This document shows, one piece after another, positions 33,901-44,475 of a stretch of DNA of 64,000 nucleotides; position 1 is the stretch's first letter, and each line of letters starts with the position of its first letter. Both the position numbers and the translations under genes were made by a program. Under the pieces are notes generated by a model. That model did no database searches. It worked only from the letters and a program-made list of their open reading frames with translations, and was not told the DNA's origin. This stretch comes from Ligustrum vulgare (Eukaryota > Streptophyta > Magnoliopsida > Lamiales > Oleaceae): the NCBI GenBank assembly GCA_963555705.1, contig OY743174.1:57186234-57250233 (forward strand), in the 5' to 3' direction.

Positions 33901-36900
33901 ATATGCCATTCCAGCCACTATTCTCAAGATTCCTCTTTCATTGTTGGAATCTGTAGTATGGACTTCTCTCACTTATTACACCATTGGGTATAGCCCAGAG
34001 GCTGGGAGGTTAGTGACACATTAGATTTCTCAAATGTTCTACAAACTAATGCGATTCATTAGTTTCAATCAACAACTCATCAAGATAACAAAACAATCAT
34101 ATTATAACGATGAATCAAATTTTAACTAAATGTCATTATTTTCCAGGTTTTTCCGCCAAATGATAATATTATTCGAAGTGCACTTCGCCTCAATATCTAT
34201 GTTCCGTTTCCTGGCATCTGTCTGCCGGACAGTGGTTGCATCTACAACAGCCGGTAGTTTGTCAATACTATTTCTGTTACTCTTCGGCGGCTTTTTGATC
34301 CCAAAACGTGAGGAAGCTCAACATCTTTATCTAATATGATTTATGTCCTAACTTATTCATGTATACATCTTGCTCTAAACAATAGCGAAAAACAATAAGG
34401 GAGCTCAACTAGACTGTTTCTTGCAGAATCCATGCCAATTTGGTTAAAGTGGGCATTTTGGGTTTCTCCACTATCGTATGGAGAGATAGGCCTTGCGGTG
34501 AATGAATTTCTTGCTCCAAGATGGCACAAGGTGAGTATGCATAATACCAGGATGTGTTTGCTTCTATTTAATGACTACCGGGGCATCCTCTAATGAGCAA
34601 GCACAAGCACAACACTGCTACAAGTGCTATATAACGTCTAGAGTCTCTTAAGAAAGGGGAAAAAGATGATGGAAAATATTAATTTCTTTTCAGACAAGAA
34701 ACTAGCTTAGTTAATGTTTACACAAATAGTTTCCGAGTCAATTTTTTTGCCATTATTTTTGTTTTTTATAAAAACAATTACTCGATCACGGGTCCGTTTG
34801 GTAATTTTTTTTTTCCTGTTTATAAACAAAGAATATAATGTTTTTGAGATAAACTACGTGGTTGAAAAATGGTTTGGGAAAATTTGTGTGGTTAAAAAGT
34901 GACTTGGGGAAATGTGTTGTTTATAAAATAAGTTACCAAACGTAGGATAAGAACTTCAATCTTTCTAGGTTATTTGTTTCTTTCTAGTTTCTAATGTGCA
35001 ACTTGACGATAATGTCTATGTGTAAATTTTAAATCGATTTCCATATAAGAATCTAGCAAGATTATAACTATCTAAATTTGAATTCCTACTGTCATATTTA
35101 TCCACACCCCTTCCTAAGAAAATATTTGTATAAATCACCCTGTTGACCCTGTCATTCTTTCTTTGTTTTCTGTAATTCTCATGGACGCGTCACAAGGAAC
35201 AGATGTGAAAGTCACCAACTGGCAACCATTTGACTGCCAATTTTATAGGAATGACTTGGAATCAATTATTATTGCGTCCATCAATCATCATTTTTCATCA
35301 AGAGGCACATCAAATTTAATTGAAGTCTCATTTTTCAAGATTCCTGCTATGCAGGCTATTTTTCTTTGAACAAACATTTTATGGTGTGTATTGTCACTGT
35401 ACAAGTTCCACAACTATGATATGAGTGATTCACAGTGGACCTGTAGTTATTCCTTTGATATTTCTTCATTATGGAATTATCATGTGGTCATTGTACAAGT
35501 TCGCCAAATGTGATGCTCATATATGCACTTTATTAATGTCTCTTAGGGATTTGTATTTGTTTTAGATTATTCAGTAGAAGATCGATAATCGCATGCATAT
35601 AAATTTTCTTTAATTGCAGGAGCTCTCTGGTAACACAACAGTAGGACAAGAAACACTTGAAAGCCGTGGGTTAAGCTTTGGCGGACATCTTTATTGGATA
35701 TCAGTTGGCGTGCTGCTTGGCTTTATTGTACTGTTCAACATTGGGTTTACCTTGGCCCTAAGTTTCTTAAAACGTAAGAACAATCTTCGGAATATATATA
35801 GAAATATAAATTGTTTACATAATTATTTTAATTCCAAAACGTGACAGCTTCTGGATCTCGTGCAATTATTTCAAGCGAAAAGTTCTCTCAAATGCAAGGA
35901 AGTAAAGAATATGTTAGCCAAGCCCATGCAGAAGAACAGTACAAAAGTTCCCCTAGTACCAGTACAAAATCTCATAGAGGTTGGATTTAATCTTTTTTAT
36001 TTCTTTACCATATATTATCATTGATTCGAGAATTCAATTATATGCCACATTATTGTAGTAATTTGTTTCTTGCCGTAGTTAAAAGGATGTTTATTCTTAT
36101 GTTGCAGACAGAATGGTTTTACCATTTGAACCCCTAACCCTAGTGTTTCAAGATGTGCAATACTACGTTGAAACCCCTACGGTAACCACATTGGTTAATG
36201 GAATTAGAATTGTTTTCATTATTTAGTACATCAAACGAGCCAACACTATTTAGATGTACCTTCTTCCATTGGTTCTTTTTCAGGCAATGAAGGAGCGAGG
36301 TTTCACTCAGAAAAAGCTGCAACTTCTTTGTGATATCACTGGTTCATTTAGACCTGGTATTCTTACAGCACTAATGGGTGTCAGTGGGGCTGGGAAAACT
36401 ACTCTTCTTGATGTTCTCTCTGGTAGAAAAACCAGCGGCACTGTGGAAGGAGAAATAAAACTTGGAGGGTATCCAAAAGTCCAAAGGACATTTTCTAGGA
36501 TTTCAGGTTACTGTGAGCAAACTGACATACATTCTCCTCAAATTACCGTTGAAGAATCTCTCATCTTTTCTTCATGGCTGCGTCTTCATCCCCAGATTGA
36601 TTCAAAGACAAAATATGTATGCCAATCTTTTGTCTGTTTTTGCTTCCATTCCTTATTAGTATACTTATTTAATTATTTTTTGCCATTCCATAGGACTTCG
36701 TGAAAGAAGTCCTTGAAACGATTGAGCTTGATGGAATTAAAGATGCATTAGTGGGCATGCCTGGTGTTAGCGGTCTGTCAACTGAGCAACGCAAGCGGCT
36801 CACAATAGCTGTGGAACTCGTTGCTAACCCTTCTATAATCTTTATGGATGAACCAACAACTGGATTGGATGCTAGAGCAGCTGCAATTGTCATGCGGGCA

Positions 36901-39900
36901 GTAAAAAACGTGGCAAACACTGGAAGGACAATAGTTTGCACCATTCACCAACCGAGTATCGATATATTTGAATCATTTGATGAGGTAAATGGCTATAAAT
37001 TACTCTGTGAACTGAGAGAATTTTTTTTGTATTACAGAAAAAATTGCTAAAAAAGCATCTTTTGCTATTCTCTCTAATTACTGTGTACGAGTAAAGTATA
37101 TATTGATGCATTTCTACTGACTGTTAAAATACTATCCGCAGAAGCTACTCAAAGTCAATCTTCATTGAATCATTTCCATTTTACATTCTTCAACATATAT
37201 TGCATGTTTCACTCCAACCTAGAACCTATTTTCCATAGGCAAACAAATTCAATGGATAAATATTCTTCTTTTAGAGAACAGGCTATAATACTCTCTTGTC
37301 TTAGTTGAAGCAGTAAATTCCCCCCTGATGATCTGAAAATTAATTCCTATTCTGGCACTGTTTAAGTATAAGATATGCTGCTTATTATTGATGGGTTATA
37401 CTACAAAGTGTTTTTATATATATATGTTTTCATGTTCATTGCATGATAAGAAGTTTTACATACATTTTTAATCTGATTTCAGAGGAAGATCTTTTAAGGT
37501 TTTAAAGATGTCAGATTGGTTATGAGTGGAATGAAGTGTTACTTTTAAGAACAAAATTTGATCAATAAATTTATGTATATTGATAGGATTGATACATATC
37601 AATATAATATCACTAATTTCCTTGTATGTACAGTTAATTCTCTTGAAAGCTGGAGGACGCATAATCTACTGTGGGCCGTTAGGTCAGGATTCCTCTAAAT
37701 TAATTGAATATTTCGAGGTGAGTTCCCAGGCAGTACCTCCATGGGAAGTTTTATTGCCATTTTTCCTTACCGGCTTGATGTATATGCTTATTTCTTCAAT
37801 AGTAGAGATCTTGTTTATCTCAATCATTTCAACTTTGTAACAGGGCATCTCAGGTGTACCAAAAATTAGAAATAACTATAATCCAGCTACATGGATGTTA
37901 GAAGTCTCTTCCACATCTTCAGAAGCTGAACTTGGCATAGACTTTGCCCAGGTTTATAAACAATCAGCTTTATACGAGTGAGTCAAATGGCCCAGATCTT
38001 TTATGTCGTTATTTGTATAAACAAATTATCCGTGATAATTGAATATAGGTATTTTGGTAGCCCTCCCCCCAAGTTTTTAGGATCATTCTCATGTTTGATG
38101 TTCTCAGGAACCGTCTTTTTGATTGTTGGTACTTGTGTAGAGGATGGAGAAAGCATAAAACCATTGGTTACTAATTTGCATATCCTAATTTCATTAAAAA
38201 ATGCCCTTAATTTGGAAAAATTGGATTATTATTGTTATTAGAAAATCATATCAAGAGAGAGCATGATAAAAAACAATTTCTTGTGTTTCTTGAGAAATTC
38301 TAATTAAAATTTTTTCTTTGGTGAAGACTTGATATGTGACAATATCTTTTCATTCTTTTTGTTATCTGTCCAAAATTATGAAAGATTGTTCCCCTGTTGT
38401 TGACCCTGAATTTTGGCAAGACACTGTCTGTGTCATCTTCAGGGAAACTTGATTTAAATCTTTTACTTTATATAACATCGTGTAAAATATGAAGGAAATC
38501 AGTCTGCGAGGAGTGGTCTACAGCATACCTGCCCAATATGTACAGCATATTTAATATAGCTTTCCCAAGGCAACACGACATCTTGTGCTCTAACAGTTGA
38601 TAACATCAATGCATAAATTAATGTTTCACAGTAATTGAAATTATTCAATTACCCTCCCCTGATTTTAAAATTCGAGTGGGTCAAAGGCAGGAGGTTCTTG
38701 AAATAAGTCTTTCGCTGCCCTATTAAGGGATTCCCCTCATTGGCAAGGCGGAGGTCCATCATTTATAATTGAGGACTTCAGTTTCAGATCATTAGATAGT
38801 GCATTTTTCAATTTTCTGTTTCTCTTAAATGATTTAAAGTGCTGTTTATTCGGTGGTTATTAAGAGATTGTGAATATCAATTTACTCGAATTTGGTATCA
38901 ACTTGTGTGTTATATGTATGTTGAACACAAATTATTCTTCTGTTATATTTCTCCTAGGTATAATAAACAGCATGTAAGAAAGATGAGTAGCCCGCCTCCT
39001 GGTTCACAAGATTTGCATTTCCCCACCCGCTATTCACAAAGTGGTTGGCGACAATTCAAATCCTGCCTCTGGAAGCAGCACTGGTCTTACTGGAGAAGTC
39101 CTTCATACAACGTGATGCGCTCAATTTATATGCTATTCTCATCTTTGCTTTTTGGATTCTTATTTTGGGATCAGGGGAAGAAAATGTAAGTAAATCATAT
39201 TGCTCAAAACTCGATATCATGATTGGTCATCTTCTGCCAGAATTAAAGGACATTTTCTTTCTTTCTGTTCCAACTATCACTTTTAAAGAGGGAGAAGCGG
39301 TCAAAGTGGATCTAGATCTTCCATAGAGTGAGAAAAATAAGAAATGCTGTTCTAAGTTTTTGGTTTCAGATGATGCAAGTGAGCTTAAAAAAAATCAGAA
39401 TAATTACTTAGTTGGAATGCTAAAGTGACTAATATGTTATAAGGACATTAAAGTTCCTGCATGCATGAGGTTCTTTTATTTTTAAGTTTTACCCAGTAAG
39501 GATATAAAGAATCTGCTGATTGATAATTGATTTCCTGGAGACCGGATTTTTCACTGAGTGCGACTCTACATTTCTCTCATAGGGAAATCGTACCAAGCTC
39601 TAAACTATTTGTCTAAATTCTGGCTGTCTGAATTTCGTTTAGTTTTGTCATCCACAAATTCTTGTAGAGTCTAATATTGATTCATTGCTTTTATCTGTTT
39701 TTATAGACATACTCAACAGAGTCTGTTCACCGTGCTTGGTTCAATGTTCAGTGCCACACTCTTCTGTGGCATAAATAATTCATCTTCGGTGTTGTCATAT
39801 GTTAGCACAGAGCGAACTGTTTTCTACAGAGAAAGATTTGCTGGAATGTATGCTTCATGGGTTTACCCAGCTGCACAGGTATAATCACTCGGGATATATT

Positions 39901-41098
39901 AAATTACTTGTGTTAGTGTACTTGGTTACATCCAGCAAAGAAAGTTTCACCTTAATATTGATACGTAATTTAGGAAGATAATTGCATCTTTTATTTGCAA
40001 AACTATGAAATTGTAGACAATATGGTGAGCCTGCCTGTATAGAGGTGACCTCATCTTTGAAACCTCAACTGACCTGTATCGATAATTTAGCAATACATGA
40101 ATGAGGAAAATTTTGTTCATCTGTCATAAAAAGACTGAGAAGTAAGGAGGGAAAGAATTTTTCTTTTCCAAAAACCCGTCACCTGGAAAACCTGGAAATG
40201 GCGAGTATTGACTAGACAAGTTTTAATTGTTCCTCAGTTTCAAGCATTACCAGGTATTTAAAACAATTCATGAGATGTTTTTTAATATTGTAGGTTCATC
40301 AACCTAAAGAATTATTCATTAGTCTCTCTTGATTTTGTAGGTGATAATCGAGATTCCTTATCTCTTAGCCCAAGCACTTGCATTCACAGTCATCACATAT
40401 CCAATGATTGGGTATTACTGGTCAGCATACAAGGTCTTCTGGTATTTCTACTCTATGTTCTGTTCACTGCTGTACTTCACTTATCTCGGAATGCTTTTAA
40501 TTTCGATGACACCAAGCTTTCCAATAGCTGCCATTCTACAGTCAACCTTTTACACAATGTTCAACCTCTTCTCTGGTTTCTTGATTCCTCGCCCGGTAAG
40601 CCTCTTCTTGAACTGGGTTCTTGTATGCTATGCTTTCGTTTGCCCAAATTACTTGTTAACCACACGTTTCCAAATTAATTTTTAACCACATATTTTACCT
40701 CGAAAATATCACATTTATTGTTTATAAACAAAAATCTTTTACCAAACTGAGGCTTAACCTTCACCAATGTTATACACAAATGCATGATTATAAAAGGGTG
40801 CTAATAAATCACACTCTTTCTTCGCCTGCAGCAAATTCCTAAATGGTGGATCTGGTTTTATTATTTGATTCCTACTTCTTGGACATTAAATGGTATGCTT
40901 ACTTCACAATATGGAGACATAGAAGAGGAAATTATAGTATTTGGAGAATCCAAAACAGTATCAGCCTTTCTGAGGGATTATTATGGATTTCACCATGATG
41001 AGTTGCCCGTTGTGGCTGTTGTTTCGATTTTGTACCCCTTTCTTTTTGCATCTCTATTTGCATATTGTATTGGGAAGTTGAGCTTTCAGAAGAGGTGA
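27992..41098 (+). CDS. ABCG37-like: Full-size ABCG (PDR) transporter, ABCG37/PDR9-like, first copy
   Basis: Exons: 27992-28377, 28585-28708, 29228-29316, 31133-31217, 31640-31799, 31892-31968, 32519-32572, 32669-32759, 32907-33208, 33289-33570, 33695-34008, 34147-34307, 34427-34530, 35620-35773, 35848-35979, 36108-36181, 36284-36616, 36694-36984, 37634-37717, 37844-37977, 38958-39185, 39707-39878, 40341-40595, 40832-41098. All introns are GT-AG and phases fit; 4353 nt, 1450 residues. Layout is NBD1-TMD1-NBD2-TMD2. NBD1: Walker A GPPGCGKT (206-213), signature ISGGQ (345-349), FMDE (367-370), with SLLQPA where a switch His is usual. TMD1 about 548-790. NBD2: GVSGAGKT (895-902), LSTEQ (1002-1006), FMDE (1024-1027), switch His 1059. 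TMD2 from about 1190 to the end. The start [20 protein letters not shown] closely matches Arabidopsis ABCG37/PDR9; ABCG29 and ABCG33 are the same clade. That clade exports phenolics, monolignols or auxin-like compounds at the plasma membrane; the substrate here is inferred only. Introns 3, 13 and 23 hold MITEs. Confidence 0.95.
29577..29745. mobile_element. MITE copy in intron 3 of the first ABCG gene
   Basis: Ends CCTGTTCGATG and GACAAACATAGG are imperfectly inverted. The core 'cgtgtggttaaaaagtaggaaaatttt' places it in the small family found throughout the window. Confidence 0.5.
29857..30194. mobile_element. TIR element CTATGTTGCTCGGACTC, 338 bp, in intron 3
   Basis: CTATGTTGCTCGGACTC (29857-29873) and GAGTCCAAGCAACATAG (30178-30194) are inverted with 16 of 17 matches. 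Internal 'gtgtcggacacatgggtac' and 'gtaccggacacccg' are also arranged inversely. MITEs with this terminus are widespread in eudicots as I remember them. No target duplication was recognised. Confidence 0.8.
30397..30932. mobile_element. Tourist (PIF/Harbinger) MITE, 536 bp, in intron 3
   Basis: GGCTGCGTTTGATA at the left and TATCAAACGCACCC at the right are inverted with one mismatch. TAA on both sides (30394-30396 and 30933-30935) is the target duplication typical of PIF/Harbinger. The interior is built from 'ttccatggaaaat' repeats that can fold back on each other. Confidence 0.88.
34791..34946. mobile_element. MITE, 'tttggtaa' family, in intron 13 of the first ABCG gene
   Basis: GGTCCGTTTGGTAA and TTACCAAACGTAGG are inverted; the core is 'gtggttgaaaaatggtttgggaaaatttgtgtggttaaaaagtg'. 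The equivalent intron of the second gene lacks it. Confidence 0.8.
40640..40755. mobile_element. MITE fragment, 'tttggtaa' family, in intron 23 of the first ABCG gene
   Basis: The reverse-orientation core ('aaattaatttttaaccacat') and one terminus (TTTACCAAACTGAGG) are present; the left end is degenerate. Confidence 0.6.
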
Positions 41099-41506
41099 AA
41101 CATTGTACTCATTTTGGACTCATTAGATTTGTACCCATATGAACTTTTTCCCTTCGTTCTTCGACTGTCATTTTTATGTAATAAGTACCTAGACGAGATA
41201 TAACTAAATAGATCGTGTTCGGTTTTCTATGTTATAATATTTTCTTGTTGCCTTTTTGTAATGGATTTTTAGTTAGTTTTTACAAAAATTTGCGGTAGTT
41301 GAAATAGGATAAATGTTTGTTTTGAAACAACAGAGTGTTTGTTATACTTGTCTGTTTGTTTCTGATTAAAAATTATAATTTTATCAAAGTTAAATTCAAT
41401 AATTTATCAAATCATATATTTCATGGGTTTCATAATTTTTTAATTATACATCTTATTAATTTTTATCAAAATTCGTTAAAAATTTTATTTAAAAAAAAAA
41501 AAGTTT

Positions 41507-42590
41507 ATCCGATACCTTGGCAAATACTTACACCAGGGAAATAAAAAATATCCCGGTAAAAAAGAGTAAATTTAATCAATGTATCAAACTTTATTGAACA
41601 TTTCTACTTTAACCAATGCTCATCAAATGCCTCTCCTCTTCAAATGTCTGTTGGCAGAACACAATTTGCACAAGAAAATCTCCCAAATCGTTGCTGAGGA
41701 GCCTCAAATCTTTCCCCTCAAATTCGCACAGCTCCGAATCTCCCCCCAAATTCTCCCAAGCCGTATGTGAATTCGCACAGCCCCAAAAGTCCCTTTTGAA
41801 TTCGCGAAGAAATTTTAGTCGAGACTGAATTGAAGTGTTCAATTTTTCTTCATTCAAAGCTAGTTCAAACATAGTTGGAGACTGATTCAACTCAACAGGC
41901 TGCTTGCCAAACTGCGAACTTGGGTTGAAGTCATGGCAATGAGATTGGCATCGTTGAACTAATAATGCAAATTCAATGTGTTCCATGGATAAGTTCAGAG
42001 GAAAATAAAAAAGATGCAAATATTTCAAGATACAACTAAAAAAATTTGTTGTCATGAAATAACTTTCAAAATACAATGAAAAAAAAAAAAAAGTCTACCT
42101 TTGGAAATGAGAAAAAGATTCAGCAAAATCTAAAAGCTGGTGAAAAATCTTGCTGTACGAATTCAATGTCTCAGTTCATTAATGAGGACGCAGGCTTCAT
42201 CTTGACAGCTTTATGGGTATGATTTTGGCAAAGGAAATTCAAGATTTCGTGTGGATTTGGGGGGAGATGTCTAGGTTTCTTCAAGTTTGGGGATTTGGGG
42301 CTCAGAATTTCACAGTTGTTCCCTTCATTTCTTTGGACATTGATAGAAATTTTCCCTCCAAAATAGGTTGGTGTGGCAATTTTCATGGCGTGTTATTGCC
42401 AAGTAAGATTTTCGTTTTACATGCGCCAGATTCCGTTAGTAGAGCCGGACGGAAATTAAACGGGCGATGAACGAGTAATATTACGGTAAGATGAATGAGC
42501 AGTCGGTTATATTTTAAAGACAGTGAGCAAGAAGTAATATCTAGTCATTGATTAAATTTACTCCGATAAAAAATCCTAAATCCCGGTATT
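41507..42590. other. Inverted-repeat-bounded, gene-like segment between the two transporter genes
   Basis: GAGTAAATTTAATCAATG (41563-41580) is matched perfectly by CATTGATTAAATTTACTC (42546-42563) in inverse orientation. Similarity continues outward over about 40 bp with gaps ('cccggt...' on the left, '...cccggtatt' on the right). The enclosed ~965 bp is richer in G+C than the spacer and holds minus-strand frames. This is the architecture of a TIR transposon carrying host gene pieces, but no target duplication was confirmed. Confidence 0.45.
41609..42076 (-). pseudogene. Unidentified gene-like frame in the spacer
   Basis: A frame of 155 codons, with a likely internal start at MEHIEFALLVQRCQSH, continues through SQFGKQPVELNQSPTMFELALNEEKLN and ends LSNDLGDFLVQIVFCQQTFEEERHLMSIG. 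Composition looks like real protein, not a translated repeat, but I do not recognise the family. On the same strand upstream (about 42150-42090) lies NSYSKIFHQLLDFAESFSHFQ, which ends at a plausible splice donor (AAAG/GTAGAC). Its expected ATG is spoiled by one extra T (ATTGAAT). Together they suggest pieces of one gene, now broken, or captured exons. Confidence 0.3.
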
Positions 42591-44475
42591 AAAAAAAGAA
42601 ACGGTCATCCTACACCGGATTACAGAAGCAGGCGTGGGGGGATGGCACCGCCGTCCCCATCCACCATCATGCATCTCCCTGTCAAGGGGAAATTGGTGGG
42701 CTGCAATCATGTCTAGGGGACATGGTGTAAAAAAGGTTAATTATCTCTAAATTTGAATATTATCAAAATAATAATTTAACTCCGGTGATGCGCAATCTCT
42801 TTTGGCGGGAGTCTTTCATTTGGGTTAAATGGCCAAAAAGTTCAGTAAATTCGTTCAGGTGCTTGCTTATCCTTGCTTGTACGTTGGTTAGATCCTGTCT
42901 ACTGCCGTGGCTGCGATATACCATTCCATCTCCACCGGTGTGTCATTTCGATCTTTTTATTAACAACATTCTTGATAGAATATTGCATCAATGACGCAAT
43001 AGCTTACCTCATCATTTTGTGTCACTGAACACCGAAAACTTCATTTTAATTTAGTCAACTTCCTTTGCGGGTCCTCCTTCCTCTCTTAATGCTAGAATCT
43101 GGATTCAAACTGTATTGACATTATAGTTTCCATGAAGTTTTTTGTTTCCAGTGATTTAGGCAAACACTATGGGATTTGTGTATATGTTGAAACTTCATTT
43201 TAGTTATGATATTGAACTTGTAAATGGCGCCAAGGATGGAATTCACTGTTCTGTATTTAACCGTCTTTTAATGCAGGATATTTATATTCTTCCCCATATC
43301 GAGGGATTGCACCAGGGACGGATTCAGGAATTTTGTTTAGCTGGGACGACCGTTCAGAAAGTTTGTTCAGCCAGGTTGGACATCGGTCAAATAACTGTAG
43401 TTTTGAGTTCCAACCCAAAAAATCTAACAATTTTTTTTTCCCGACGGATCCAACACGGGCTAGCGCGTCACCTCACCTCGCCATGCTATGGATCAATCCT
43501 TGAATTGCATGCTATATTTTTACTCCTGCATAAACTGAAGGCAATAAAAGGTATTAATAGTAATACTTTGATATCTTTAGCCTTTGTTTGGTAACACTGT
43601 TTGGTTTATAAATTGATTTATTTATGATTTTGAGGTAAAAAGTAGATGTTGAAATTTGAAGAGAGAAAATGTGTTATTAAAAAGTGTTTTGGAAAATTGT
43701 GTGGTTTATAAACCAAATATGAAAGTTTAAATAACACATGCTTATTCTATCCACTTGCTTTTGTATATTGACTCCCCAGGCTGCTGGACTCTGTAATAAA
43801 AAATAGTTCATATCCAGAGTCATCATATTGTGCCTCTTAAGCTATTACTTCATACTGAAACATAAAGAAATGTGGCTGAGTTGGGCCAGCTGGCCATCAA
43901 TAGTCAAACTGTTATAGTATTATATATTAGAATATTATATGCCTCTACAATGGAAGTAGGCCCTTGTTTAAGCTATGAAATTTACAGTTTTGCTAGAATT
44001 TCAATGATTTTGAAGTTGCATTTATTTAACAGGAAAGTCAACTAACTCCGTAACTGTGACTTTTTATGTTTGGAAAATCTTCACTATTGCGCGGGTTACT
44101 TCCCGAGGAAGAATTTCTCTCTAATCTGGCCCATATTTTGCAACAAAACTTTGTATTTAATCATGCAAATGCCTCTTTACATTAGATTATTATCATATCT
44201 CGATTTTTTTTTCCTCGCTCCTGCTTATAATCGGCACCCATACCTGCTCTATATAATCAGTTCACCAGTCAAAATTTTTAATTTTATCATTCAGGATGAT
44301 GTATTGCCTTACCTCATCAAGTTTCGTAGTCTAAAGACCCAGCAAATGTGAAAGACTAGAGGAAATAAAATAAATCTGCATGCTTAGAAGTTCTCTAAAT
44401 TCAATGTTGCTCTATATATTATATGCACCACATATATATGCGGATCTGAAGCTGAAATAGATTGTCCATACCATC
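42591..44475 (+). promoter_or_regulatory. Upstream region of the second ABCG gene
   Basis: Blocks shared with the upstream region of the first gene occur in the same order: a GC-rich block with 'ccaccatcatgca' (42640-42700), 'ggcgggagtctttc' (42799), 'gtgtcatttcgatctttttat' (42941), CTTACCTCATC with 'ttttgtgt' (43003-43013) and CTTACCTCATC with 'tttcgtagtct' (44308-44318). The 1.3-kb gap between the last two is only about 0.14 kb in the first gene. Here it contains a retro-type fragment with 'ccagggacggattcaggaatttt' (43312-43480) and a MITE (43581-43720). Candidate TATA boxes are TCTATATATT (44411) and CATATATATG (44431). Confidence 0.5.
43581..43720. mobile_element. MITE, 'tttggtaa' family, upstream of the second ABCG gene
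   Basis: It begins CCTTTGTTTGGTAACACTGTT, nearly identical to the copy at 26110. The interior holds 'gaagagagaaaatgtg' and 'aaaaagtgttttggaaaattgtgtgg'. The right terminus is degenerate. Confidence 0.7.

Noticed and set aside
36669..36944. Minus-strand frames opposite the NBD2 exon in both genes (also 51776-52051)
   Set aside because: Antisense shadows of exon 18; the + strand has ABC motifs and correct splice sites.
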